A DNA stretch of 64,000 bases from JAJFKX01 sp965230265 (GTDB taxonomy: Bacteria > Pseudomonadota > Gammaproteobacteria > Xanthomonadales > Wenzhouxiangellaceae). Where the stretch lies: the NCBI GenBank assembly GCA_965230265.1, contig OZ245999.1:2418001-2482000 (forward strand), written 5' to 3'. The notes under the pieces were generated by a model that made no database searches, was not told the origin of the DNA, and worked only from the letters and a program-made list of their open reading frames with translations. A program made the translations under genes and the position numbers. Of the stretch, positions 16,542-24,641 are shown one piece after another (within the stretch, counting starts at the first letter, position 1; each line of letters begins with the position of its first letter).

Positions 16542-18557
16542 ATGACCGACTACCCTAATTTGTTGAAGCCGCTCGACCTGGGTTTTACCACCATCAAAAA
16601 CCGCGTACTGATGGGTTCTATGCATACCGGCCTGGAAGACAAGGCCAAAGACTTTCCGCGCCTGGCAACCTATTTTGAAGAACGCGCCAAAGGCGGTGTC
16701 GGTTTGATGGTAACCGGCGGATTTGCGCCAAACATTGCAGGCTGGCTGACACCCTTCGGCGGCACCATGATGTTTCCCTGGCAAGTCAAACGACACCGAA
16801 TGGTCACCGAAGCGGCACACCGGCACGACAGCAAGATCTGCATGCAGATTTTGCACTCAGGGCGTTATGGTTATCACCCGCTGTGTGTGAGTGCATCAGA
16901 CATTAAAAGCCCCATCACGCCATTTAAACCGCGCGCTTTATCGACTAAAGGGGTTTATAAGCAAATCGACGCTTATGTACGCAGCGCCAGGCTGGCGCAA
17001 AAAGCCGGGTACGATGGTGTCGAGGTTATGGGGTCGGAAGGTTATTTTATTAATCAGTTTTTGGTGCAGCGCACCAATAAACGCAGTGATGAGTTTGGCG
17101 GTGATTACGCCAATCGGATGAAACTGCCGGTAGAAATCGTGCGCAGAATCCGTCAGGCCTGCGGCGATAAGTTCATCATTATTTATCGCTTATCCATGCT
17201 GGACCTGGTTCCGCGCGGCAGCAGCTGGGATGAGGTCCTTCAGCTGGGCAAAGCCATTGAAGCTGCAGGCGCCAATCTGATTAATACCGGTATTGGCTGG
17301 CACGAGGCTCGTATGCCGACCATTTTGACACCGGTGCCACGCGCCGCTTACACCGAAGTCACCGCTCGTTTCAGGAAACATGTCAACATACCGGTGGTGG
17401 CTGTGAATCGCATCAATACACCAGCGATCGCTGAGCAAGTCATCGCTGATGGAGAAGCCGATATGGTCTCCATGGCACGACCTTTGCTGGCTGACCCGGA
17501 TTTTGTGCAAAAAGCCATGGCTGGTCAGCCCGAACGCATCAATACCTGTATTGCCTGTAACCAGGCCTGCCTGGACCACACCTTTACCAAAAAAACGGCC
17601 TCATGCCTGGTGAATCCGCAGGCCTGCCATGAAACGATTCTTAAAATCGAACCCCCCAGCCAAGTCAAAAACGTTGCAGTTATTGGTGCCGGCCCTGCTG
17701 GCCTGGCAGCGGCCACGACTGCTGCTGAGCGTGGACACAAGGTCACCCTTTATGAGAAAAGCCCGGAAATCGGCGGGCAGTTCAATCTGGCCAAGCGCAT
17801 TCCCGGCAAAGAAGAGTTTCATGAAACCATCCGCTACTACCAGGTTAAACTGGATGAGACAGGTGTTGACCTCAAACTGAACACCCGAGCAGATATCAGC
17901 CGTTTGAACGATTACGACGAAATTGTTTTATCCAGTGGTGTCACCCCGAGGGTGTTGACCCTGCCTGGAATCGATCATCCAAAAGTGGTCGATTATATGG
18001 ATTGCATTAATGGCAAACGAGAAATAGGTGAAAAAGTCGCCATTATCGGTGCCGGTGGTATTGGTTTTGATGCAGCAGAGTATTTACTGCACGCCGGTCA
18101 TTCAGTCAGCCTGGATCCGGATGATTATTTTCGTTATTGGGGCGTGGATCTGGACCAGCGTGGTGGCGTAGAAAATGTCAAACCTGACCCTGGCCCGCCG
18201 CGCAGAAAGATTTGGATGCTGCAGCGCAAGACCACCAAGCCCGGTAAAAGCCTTGGCAAAACCTCTGGCTGGGTGCATCGGGCAACCTTAAAAATGGGCG
18301 GTGTGAAAATATTGACCGGCGTGAGCTATCGGAAAATTGATGACCAGGGGCTGCACATTACTGTTGATGAAAAAGACCAGATTCTGGATGTCGATCATGT
18401 GGTGATCTGTGCCGGCCAAATCAGTGTCACAGACATGCTCGAGTCGTTACAGTCCACCGGTAAGCCTGTGCATGTGATTGGCGGTGCCAAGCTGGCTGCT
18501 GAAATCGATGCCAAGCGAGCCATTAAAGAAGGCACTGAAGTTGCCGCAGCACTGTAA
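16542..18557 (+). CDS. fadH: NADPH-dependent 2,4-dienoyl-CoA reductase FadH
   Basis: This 671-residue protein matches the family length. An N-terminal Old Yellow Enzyme-type FMN barrel (residues 1-330, with NQFLVQRTNKRSDEFGG) is followed by the 4Fe-4S cysteines at about residues 336, 339, 343 and 355 (CIACNQAC...C). An FAD and NAD(P) domain follows with GAGPAGLAAA near residue 385 and a second dinucleotide motif GAGGIGFDAAE. It reduces 2,4-dienoyl-CoA during beta-oxidation of unsaturated fatty acids. An AGGATA ribosome site precedes the ATG. The stop overlaps the next start by one base, pairing it with a symporter. Confidence 0.94.
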   Translation: MTDYPNLLKPLDLGFTTIKNRVLMGSMHTGLEDKAKDFPRLATYFEERAKGGVGLMVTGGFAPNIAGWLTPFGGTMMFPWQVKRHRMVTEAAHRHDSKICMQILHSGRYGYHPLCVSASDIKSPITPFKPRALSTKGVYKQIDAYVRSARLAQKAGYDGVEVMGSEGYFINQFLVQRTNKRSDEFGGDYANRMKLPVEIVRRIRQACGDKFIIIYRLSMLDLVPRGSSWDEVLQLGKAIEAAGANLINTGIGWHEARMPTILTPVPRAAYTEVTARFRKHVNIPVVAVNRINTPAIAEQVIADGEADMVSMARPLLADPDFVQKAMAGQPERINTCIACNQACLDHTFTKKTASCLVNPQACHETILKIEPPSQVKNVAVIGAGPAGLAAATTAAERGHKVTLYEKSPEIGGQFNLAKRIPGKEEFHETIRYYQVKLDETGVDLKLNTRADISRLNDYDEIVLSSGVTPRVLTLPGIDHPKVVDYMDCINGKREIGEKVAIIGAGGIGFDAAEYLLHAGHSVSLDPDDYFRYWGVDLDQRGGVENVKPDPGPPRRKIWMLQRKTTKPGKSLGKTSGWVHRATLKMGGVKILTGVSYRKIDDQGLHITVDEKDQILDVDHVVICAGQISVTDMLESLQSTGKPVHVIGGAKLAAEIDAKRAIKEGTEVAAAL

Positions 18558-19963
18558 TGAGTTCTACCACAACCATTATTCTTGTCATTATTGTTTATCA
18601 GATCGTGCTGCTGGGCATCGGCTGGTGGGCCAGCCGTCGCAATAACGACAATGAAGATTTTTATCTGGGCGGTCGCAAACTGGGACCAGTGGTTGCTTCC
18701 TTAAGCGCCGCAACCAGTTCATCCTCGGCCTGGAGTTTACTGGGCGTCAGTGGCGCGGCGTTTGCCTGGGGAATCCAAGCCATTTGGCTGATACCTGCTG
18801 TTTTGAGCGGTTTTCTGATTAATTGGTATCTGGTCGCGCCACGTTTGCACCGGCAAAGCCATGCCAATGGGTCTGTGACTGTGGTGGAATTTATTGCTGG
18901 TGATGAGCAACAGCAATCGGCGGCTCAACAAAAGCGAATTCGTCTAATCGGCGCGTTAATTATCCTGTTCAGCTTTGCTTTTTATATTGCCGCGCAGTTT
19001 CAAGCGGCAGGCTCGACTTTTGCACGGGTGTTACCCGTTACCTCAGAGCTGGCCATCATCATTGGCGCCATAGTGGTACTGGCCTATGTCTGGCTGGGTG
19101 GGTTTTGGGCAGCCAGTGTGACCGATGCATTACAAGGTTTTGTGATGCTGGCTGTGGCCATGTTATTGCCTGTTCTGGCCTTGATTAAAGTCGGCGGTTT
19201 TAGTGCGTTGCTGTCCGGATTACAAGCGCTGAATGACCCTGGCTTACTGGCCATTGTTGACCAGCCAGGCCTGCTCACCGCCATGCTGTTCGTTATCGGT
19301 TTATTCGGTATCGGCTTTGGCTATCCCGGTCAACCGCATGTGGTCAACCGCTTTATGGCCATGGCTGATAGTCAGCAGATACCCACCGCAAGACGCATTG
19401 CCATTGCCTGGGGTGTGATGATATTCGCAGGCATGGTTGTGTTGGGTTTATGTGGACGGGTACTACTGGGCGGGTTGGACAATCGCGAAGATGTGCTGCT
19501 GGCAGTCGGCGAGTTATTGCTCCACCCAGTCATGGCTGGGGTGGTTATCGCCGGCGTATTATCCGCCATCATGTCTACCGCTGACAGCCAATTGTTAACC
19601 GCTGCTTCTGCGGTCAGCCATGATATGCAGCATAGTCAAATGAACACCGCTCGCTGGGTCGTGTTGGGTATCGGTTTTGTGGCAATCATTTTAGCCATCT
19701 TCTTTCCTGAGGCGATTTTTTCACGCGTTCTATTTGCCTGGCAGGCGCTGGGCGCTGCGTTTGGCCCGGTATTGATGGTGATGCTGTGGCGTGGCCCAAT
19801 CCGGCCAGACTGGAAGATGGCTGCCATATTGACTGGGTTTTTAACCACGATTGTGATCAGCTTTTTACCCAATGCACCCGGTGATTCGGCAGAACGCTGG
19901 ATACCATTAATCCTGGCGAGCCTGATAGCGCTAGTAGGTAACAGCAAAGCCTCTGCCCGATAG
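18557..19963 (+). CDS. Sodium:solute symporter (SSS family, PutP-like)
   Basis: This 468-residue protein has about 12-13 hydrophobic helices. SSS hallmarks are DFYLGGRKLGPVVASLSAATSS in TM1/2, IQAIWLIPAVLSG, VWLGGFWAASVTDALQGFVM and GYPGQPHVVNRFMA, then VLSAIMSTADSQLLTAASAVSHD, which carries the sodium-site serine/threonines of TM8. It imports a solute with sodium. The PutP subgroup suggests proline or a related compound, but the substrate is not secure. It is translationally coupled to fadH through a TAATG overlap, which hints at uptake of an acid used with that pathway (inference). Confidence 0.88.
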   Translation: MSSTTTIILVIIVYQIVLLGIGWWASRRNNDNEDFYLGGRKLGPVVASLSAATSSSSAWSLLGVSGAAFAWGIQAIWLIPAVLSGFLINWYLVAPRLHRQSHANGSVTVVEFIAGDEQQQSAAQQKRIRLIGALIILFSFAFYIAAQFQAAGSTFARVLPVTSELAIIIGAIVVLAYVWLGGFWAASVTDALQGFVMLAVAMLLPVLALIKVGGFSALLSGLQALNDPGLLAIVDQPGLLTAMLFVIGLFGIGFGYPGQPHVVNRFMAMADSQQIPTARRIAIAWGVMIFAGMVVLGLCGRVLLGGLDNREDVLLAVGELLLHPVMAGVVIAGVLSAIMSTADSQLLTAASAVSHDMQHSQMNTARWVVLGIGFVAIILAIFFPEAIFSRVLFAWQALGAAFGPVLMVMLWRGPIRPDWKMAAILTGFLTTIVISFLPNAPGDSAERWIPLILASLIALVGNSKASAR

Positions 19964-20013
19964 AAAGCGATTTGCCTTGCTGGCCAAATCCAAAAAGTAA
20001 AATACCTTTTGAG

Positions 20014-20048
20014 CGTAGATCGGTTTAGGCACAGCCGCAAACCGACAA
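20014..20048 (+). repeat. REP-like palindromic repeat, copy 1
   Basis: GTAGATCGGTTTAGGC followed by a complementary half (AAACCGA at 20039-20045) forms a 7-bp outer stem with an inner GGC/GCC stem. A second copy with compensating changes is at 47013-47048. It lies in the intergenic gap after the symporter gene. It resembles the GTAGGTCGG...CCGACA repeats scattered in many gammaproteobacterial genomes. Confidence 0.6.
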
Positions 20049-20219
20049 CAACAGTGTCGGATAATCTAGAGCCGATCACCCATACACAACCGTTGATCAT
20101 ATTGACTCAATGGCTTTCCATTGTTGGCTTAGCAAGCTTTGGCTCTAAGCCGGCCTAGAGATCAAATATACCGGCAAAACTCAGACTAGACCAAAGCAGT
20201 ATTTGCGTTTGGTGTTTAG
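20046..20219. other. Intergenic region without recognised gene
   Basis: After the REP-like repeat, about 170 bases hold no credible ORF. The region contains short self-complementary stretches (GCTTAGCAAGC near 20128; GGCTCTAAGCCGGCC near 20140-20155) and should contain the promoter of the following ABC operon. Confidence 0.35.
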
Positions 20220-20241
20220 GTGTTGTAGTCTAATACAACAC
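20220..20241. promoter_or_regulatory. Candidate GntR/YtrA operator
   Basis: GTGTTGTA (20220-20227) and TACAACAC (20234-20241) are perfect 8-bp arms separated by six bases, 20 bp before the first ORF of the operon that encodes a YtrA-type GntR regulator. YtrA-family sites are of the GTGTA/TACAC dyad kind, so autoregulation is likely. Confidence 0.65.
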
Positions 20242-20261
20242 TAGAACGAGAGAACACCATT

Positions 20262-20483
20262 ATGTTAGCCAATACCCATCGAAGACATTTGGTTTCCAAC
20301 CGTCTCGCTTTGGCCATCGGCTTGGTTTTGCTACTGGCCCAAACCGGACAATGGACGTCGGGTGATATGCAAGACGGTGTTCAGGAAACCGACAAGATCG
20401 TTGTTACTGAAACCAGTAGCGATACCGGTAAGCAAGGCTATAACGTTTTGCTGGACCTGGGTCTGCTGTTGTTTAGCCTTTGA
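20262..20483 (+). CDS. Small membrane protein leading the GntR/ABC operon
   Basis: This is a 73-residue ORF directly after the operator, with a GAGAG ribosome site. It has a basic N-terminus, a hydrophobic helix (LALAIGLVLLLAQTGQW, about residues 15-32), an acidic polar middle (MQDGVQETDKIVVTETSSD) and a hydrophobic end (VLLDLGLLLFSL). It could be an exported peptide or a two-segment membrane protein. No family is recognised. Its place between operator and regulator, 51 bp before gntR, argues that it is real and part of the regulated unit. Confidence 0.6.
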   Translation: MLANTHRRHLVSNRLALAIGLVLLLAQTGQWTSGDMQDGVQETDKIVVTETSSDTGKQGYNVLLDLGLLLFSL

Positions 20484-20534
20484 TTGTTATTGATATGGCA
20501 TTGACAGCAACAACTGACAACGGAATTAAACATC

Positions 20535-20912
20535 ATGGCGGCAGTTATGAGTGAGCACTGGGACGATACCCAGCCGATTTACCAGCAGCTACGTGATCAC
20601 ACCGTAGCGCGTATTTTGGCAGGCGAGCTAACCGAAGGCGAAGCATTGCCTTCGGTACGTCAATTGGCTGTTGAACTGCAAATCAACCCGATCACCGTAT
20701 CCCGCGCCTATCAGTTACTGGTCGATGAAGCACTGGTTGAAAAACGCCGTGGCCTGGGAATGTTTGTGATGCAAGGCGCACGTAAACAATTACTCAATAG
20801 CGAACGCGAACAGTTTCTACAACAGGAGTTACCCAAAACACTGGAGCGTGCTCAACAACTGGGCATAGATACTGACGCATTATTACAACATATCAAGGAC
20901 TCTACAGAATGA
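20535..20912 (+). CDS. GntR family transcriptional regulator, YtrA subfamily
   Basis: This 125-residue protein is a GntR winged-helix (IYQQLRDHTVARILAGELTEGEALPSVRQLAVELQINPITVSRAYQLL) with only a short helical tail (QQELPKTLERAQQLGIDTDALLQHI). That short effector-less C-terminus defines the YtrA subgroup, which controls adjacent ABC transporter genes. An internal ATG at 20547 is an alternative start. Its stop overlaps the ATPase gene by 4 bp. The inverted repeat at 20220-20241 is the expected operator. Confidence 0.9.
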   Translation: MAAVMSEHWDDTQPIYQQLRDHTVARILAGELTEGEALPSVRQLAVELQINPITVSRAYQLLVDEALVEKRRGLGMFVMQGARKQLLNSEREQFLQQELPKTLERAQQLGIDTDALLQHIKDSTE

Positions 20913-21847
20913 ATCCCGAAACAACACAGGTGATGTCAACCGCAAGCGATGCCAGCAAAAAAATGGTTATTCAGGCACGCGGTTTGCGTAAAAACTATGG
21001 CAGTAAAACTGCCGTAGACAATATTGACCTGGACATTCCACATGGCCGCATCGTTGGCCTGGTAGGTCCCAATGGCGCGGGTAAAACCACCGCATTAAAA
21101 GCCTTATTAGGCCTGGCTGGATTTTCCGGTGATTTGAAAGTGATGGGCTACCATCCGCTAAAAGAGCGTGATGCACTGATGCAAGAAGTTGCCTTTATTG
21201 CTGATGTCGCCACCCTGCCCCGTTGGATTCGAGTCAGGCAGCTATTGGTTTTTATGCAGTCCATCCATCCAAAGTTTTCTCTGGAACAATGCAAAAAATA
21301 CTTGCGGCAAACCAAAATAAAGCCTCAAGATAAAGTCAAAAGCCTATCCAAAGGCATGGTCGTACAATTACATCTGGCCTTGGTGATGGCCATCGATGCC
21401 AAACTGCTGGTGCTGGATGAACCCACCCTGGGGTTGGATATTATTTTCAGAAAACAGTTCTACCAGCATTTGCTGGAAGAATATTTCGATGGTGAGCGCA
21501 CCATTATTATTACTACCCATCAAATTGAAGAAGTTGAACATATTCTCAGTGACCTGCTGTTTATTCGTGATGGGAAAATTATTCTCGACAGCAGTATGGA
21601 TGAGGTGCAGCAGCGCTACATAGAGGTCATGGTCACCAGCGAACACCTGGAAGCCGCCAGAGCGATGCAGCCAATCCATGAACGACATGTATTTGGACGG
21701 CACGTACTATTGTTTGCAGATGTCGATCGAACTGTATTGAGTGAGTTGGGTGAATTGCATACGCCATCTGTGGCTGATTTATTTGTCGCCACCATGGGGG
21801 GCAACGAACAACAGCCGGTTAACACGGCCTATGGAGAAGCAGCATGA
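20909..21847 (+). CDS. ABC transporter ATP-binding protein
   Basis: This 312-residue nucleotide-binding subunit has Walker A GPNGAGKTT (about residue 54) and a signature-like SLSKGMVVQLHLAL, where the usual SGG is replaced by SKG as in many YtrB-type ATPases. Walker B is LLVLDEPTLGLD, and the switch His lies in ITTHQIEE. The C-terminal ~80 residues are a regulatory extension. Four-base overlaps with both neighbours show a coupled gntR-ATPase-permease operon. It probably serves antibiotic or cell-envelope stress export, as in the YtrBC/Ytr-like group (inference). Confidence 0.9.
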   Translation: MNPETTQVMSTASDASKKMVIQARGLRKNYGSKTAVDNIDLDIPHGRIVGLVGPNGAGKTTALKALLGLAGFSGDLKVMGYHPLKERDALMQEVAFIADVATLPRWIRVRQLLVFMQSIHPKFSLEQCKKYLRQTKIKPQDKVKSLSKGMVVQLHLALVMAIDAKLLVLDEPTLGLDIIFRKQFYQHLLEEYFDGERTIIITTHQIEEVEHILSDLLFIRDGKIILDSSMDEVQQRYIEVMVTSEHLEAARAMQPIHERHVFGRHVLLFADVDRTVLSELGELHTPSVADLFVATMGGNEQQPVNTAYGEAA

Positions 21848-22797
21848 TTGATATTAATTTAAAACAGCTGCCAATATTGATACGCCGTGAGTTTTGGGAG
21901 CACCGCTGGGCATTTCAATATGCGCCTTTGATCATCTTTGGCCTGGGTATGTTGTTACTGCTAATGGGTGTTTTGTTTACTGGTGAAATTGACGGCAATC
22001 GCCTATTTACTGACTCGGCCATGCGTGAACTGGCAGAAATGGATCCCCAAACAAAGGCACATGCTGCCCGTGTGTTTATGCTGGGTATTAATGTGCAGTT
22101 CAATGGCATTATGCTGATCGTGCTGTTCTTTTACCTGGTCGGTTCCCTATACGATGAGCGCAAAAATCGCAGTATTTTGTTTTGGAAATCACTGCCGGTA
22201 TCCGATGGCAATACCATCCTCAGCAAACTGGTAACAGCTGGTCTCGCAGTACCACTGCTTTACATGCTGATAGCGGCGCTGCTACAAGTTGTTTATGCAC
22301 TGGTCATCAGTGGTTTCGCCATGAGTGCCGATATATCTGTATGGGAAAACATCTGGAAGCCCGCTAACTTTTTAACAGTATGGTTTCACATACTTTTGGC
22401 CATACCCATTCAAATGCTGTGGCTGTTGCCTATCTTCGGCTGGTGTATGTTTTGTTCTGCCTTTGCCCCCCGTGTGCCATGGCTGATTGCGATTGCCGTT
22501 CCCGGGTTATTGGGGCTATTCCAGAGCTACCTGAATCTGTCGGATAATCTGAAAATTTCTGAATACAACATCTGGCTGCTACTACTGGAGAGACTGGGCA
22601 AAGGTATATTGCCAATTTCCATACAGTCCGATGGAAATAATATAGAAGATGCTTTTGCTGGCGGGATTGACAGCGCCTTTACCATCGGCGAAGCACTGTC
22701 ACGCTTTGGTCGGCTGGACATGTGGATTGGCATTATTATCGGCCTGGCATTTTTATATGGTGCAGTTTATCTGCGCAGCCGGGCAACCGATAAGTAA
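21844..22797 (+). CDS. ABC-2 type transporter permease subunit
   Basis: This 317-residue protein has about six membrane helices: FQYAPLIIFGLGMLLLLMGVLF, GIMLIVLFFYLVGSLYDERKNRSILFWKSLPVSD, LAVPLLYMLIAALLQVVYAL, LLAIPIQMLWLLPIFGWCMF, WLIAIAVPGLLGLF and a last span near residue 300. The DERKNRSILFWKSLPVSD cytoplasmic loop is typical of ABC-2 permeases. It pairs with the ATPase 4 bp upstream. Substrate unknown. Confidence 0.88.
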   Translation: MIDINLKQLPILIRREFWEHRWAFQYAPLIIFGLGMLLLLMGVLFTGEIDGNRLFTDSAMRELAEMDPQTKAHAARVFMLGINVQFNGIMLIVLFFYLVGSLYDERKNRSILFWKSLPVSDGNTILSKLVTAGLAVPLLYMLIAALLQVVYALVISGFAMSADISVWENIWKPANFLTVWFHILLAIPIQMLWLLPIFGWCMFCSAFAPRVPWLIAIAVPGLLGLFQSYLNLSDNLKISEYNIWLLLLERLGKGILPISIQSDGNNIEDAFAGGIDSAFTIGEALSRFGRLDMWIGIIIGLAFLYGAVYLRSRATDK

Positions 22798-22814
22798 TTT
22801 TCGATACTCTTTAA

Positions 22815-22839
22815 GACCTTCTCCCTCTGGGGGAAGGTC
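22815..22839. terminator. Hairpin between the ABC operon and the convergent CRTAC1 gene
   Basis: GACCTTC (22815-22821) and GAAGGTC (22833-22839) pair around inner CCC/GGG. There is no T-run, so the terminator role is tentative. The sequence resembles dispersed CTCCC/GGGAG intergenic hairpins common in proteobacteria. Confidence 0.4.
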
Positions 22840-22886
22840 AAGCTGAAACTCAACCGATGAATGATTCTGGCTTTGAATAAATAAGC

Positions 22887-24638
22887 TTATTCAAACCCCG
22901 TGCGTAAAATTCTATCTGTGGGTTCATTCATAACCAGGTGCTGATCAATCATTACACCCGATATATTCTGCACAACGCCACTGGGCCAGTTAATGTTAAT
23001 CGATAATGGCCCCTGCCAGTCGCCAAGACCAAAGTGCAATTCTGCCGGGCTGGCCGAAACAAAATGACTGCCCGCTTTGATCTGCTGGGTTAAAACCTGA
23101 TCACTATCGTCAGAATTCTCTGATGCAATACTGACCCAGGCGCCCAATGCTTCTGTATTTCGATCATCACTGTTTAATTTTAAAGACAAATAATGACGCT
23201 GCGATTCAGGCAAATCGTTTCGGTATAGTTTGAACGAACCTTTGTAATTGGAAATAGCAATGTCCAGATCACCGTCACGATCATAGTCAAAACAGGCCAG
23301 TCCACGGCCTTCACCAATATCACCGATACCCAGGGTTTCTGCCATTTCGGTAAACGCATTGCCCTGACTGGAGACGAACATCATCGCTGGTGTGTTATCA
23401 AAGCGTCCGTCGGGTGTATTGGGGTTGGTATTGTTGCCAAAATAAAAACCATTGACATGGAAAATATCGGGATACCGATCCAGGTTCACATCAAGGAAAC
23501 AAGCACCCCAACCCCACAGGCCCTCAACAACCCCGGTGGTTTCAGAAACATTATCAAACCCACCTTGCCCATCGCCATAATACAAGCGATTGCCAAAAGG
23601 CGAGCCTCCCAGATTGGAAATATTCGATGAGAACCAATCCAGATGACCATCCAGATTCAAATCTCCTACGTCAGTGCCCATCGCATTACGATCATCAATA
23701 ATCTGACGGTCGGTGATATCAATAAACTGACTGTTGCCCTGGTTCAATAAAACCAGACTGCTGCCAACATCACCGGCAATCAACAAATCATTCAAACCGT
23801 CTTCATTGATATCAACAAATAGCCCCGCAAAGGATTGATCACGGCCATCATTGGGAAAGGTCTCTGCATCAAATATGGCAGCTATACCACTGCTAATAGA
23901 AATGTCCTGAAAAACGCCTGTACAATCGCCCTGCCATAAATGCTGGGTAGAACCAGCAGCAGTTTTCCACGAAGGCGATGGACCCAATGGCGTCATTGAA
24001 TGCGGCAAAAATACATCCAGGCACCCGTCATTATTAATATCACCAAAATTTGCCCCCCAGGTATTGGGCGCGCGATCGATTTGATAACCAGGAAAAGCTG
24101 CGGCAAAGTGATCAGAAAACTGCGGTTCACCATCTACCTGGTTTTGAATCAGCAGGCGCGGCGGCTCACCCAGTGCACCCCCTAAAAACAAATCCAGATC
24201 ACCATCACCTTCCACGTCAGCAAACACTGCCCCCGCTATCCAGCCAGTCAGGGCACCCAAACCTGATGCACCCGTTTTGTCTTCAAAACTGCCGTCCCCC
24301 AAGTTTCGATACAAGCGACTTTGTCCGGCGTCCCCCCCGATCACAAACATATCCACCCATCCATCATCATCATAGTCACCAGCGGCTATTCCCGCAGACA
24401 ACCATGAAGACATTAATTGGGCAGTTTGATGCATGCCGGTAATGGGCGTGATGGCATTGTTTCCGGCATCCGCAATATCCGTTATTGTCTGTGAGCTTTG
24501 ATGTTGAAGCGTTACCCCTGCACTGGCTGTCACATCAACAAAAGTCTGTGCTGCTGCCCAAGGTGCACTGATCAAACCTGTGAGCAAGATGGGCAGTCTA
24601 ATGGCTAACCACGGTCTCCGCAGGTGGTGCAGCTCCAT
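22887..24638 (-). CDS. Secreted CRTAC1-type FG-GAP/ASPIC-UnbV protein with GFE tail
   Basis: This 583-residue exported protein has a signal peptide ending PWAAAQ, then FG-GAP/VCBS propeller repeats with Ca-binding loops (GDYDDDGWVDMFVIGGD, VEGDGDLDLFLGGA, INNDGCLDVFLPH, INEDGLNDLLIAGD, LNLDGHLDWFSS, YDRDGDLDIAISN). The C-terminal ASPIC/UnbV domain follows at about residues 485-565 (EALGAWVSI, SHFVSASPAELHFGLGDW, WPSGVVQNISG). It ends RILRTGFE, the GFE-type terminus also seen in the 2119 gene. It begins 3 bp after an SLC13 transporter gene and is probably co-transcribed. Ligand unknown; a cell-surface binding role is inferred. Confidence 0.88.
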   Translation of the reverse strand: MELHHLRRPWLAIRLPILLTGLISAPWAAAQTFVDVTASAGVTLQHQSSQTITDIADAGNNAITPITGMHQTAQLMSSWLSAGIAAGDYDDDGWVDMFVIGGDAGQSRLYRNLGDGSFEDKTGASGLGALTGWIAGAVFADVEGDGDLDLFLGGALGEPPRLLIQNQVDGEPQFSDHFAAAFPGYQIDRAPNTWGANFGDINNDGCLDVFLPHSMTPLGPSPSWKTAAGSTQHLWQGDCTGVFQDISISSGIAAIFDAETFPNDGRDQSFAGLFVDINEDGLNDLLIAGDVGSSLVLLNQGNSQFIDITDRQIIDDRNAMGTDVGDLNLDGHLDWFSSNISNLGGSPFGNRLYYGDGQGGFDNVSETTGVVEGLWGWGACFLDVNLDRYPDIFHVNGFYFGNNTNPNTPDGRFDNTPAMMFVSSQGNAFTEMAETLGIGDIGEGRGLACFDYDRDGDLDIAISNYKGSFKLYRNDLPESQRHYLSLKLNSDDRNTEALGAWVSIASENSDDSDQVLTQQIKAGSHFVSASPAELHFGLGDWQGPLSININWPSGVVQNISGVMIDQHLVMNEPTDRILRTGFE

Positions 24639-24641
24639 TGT

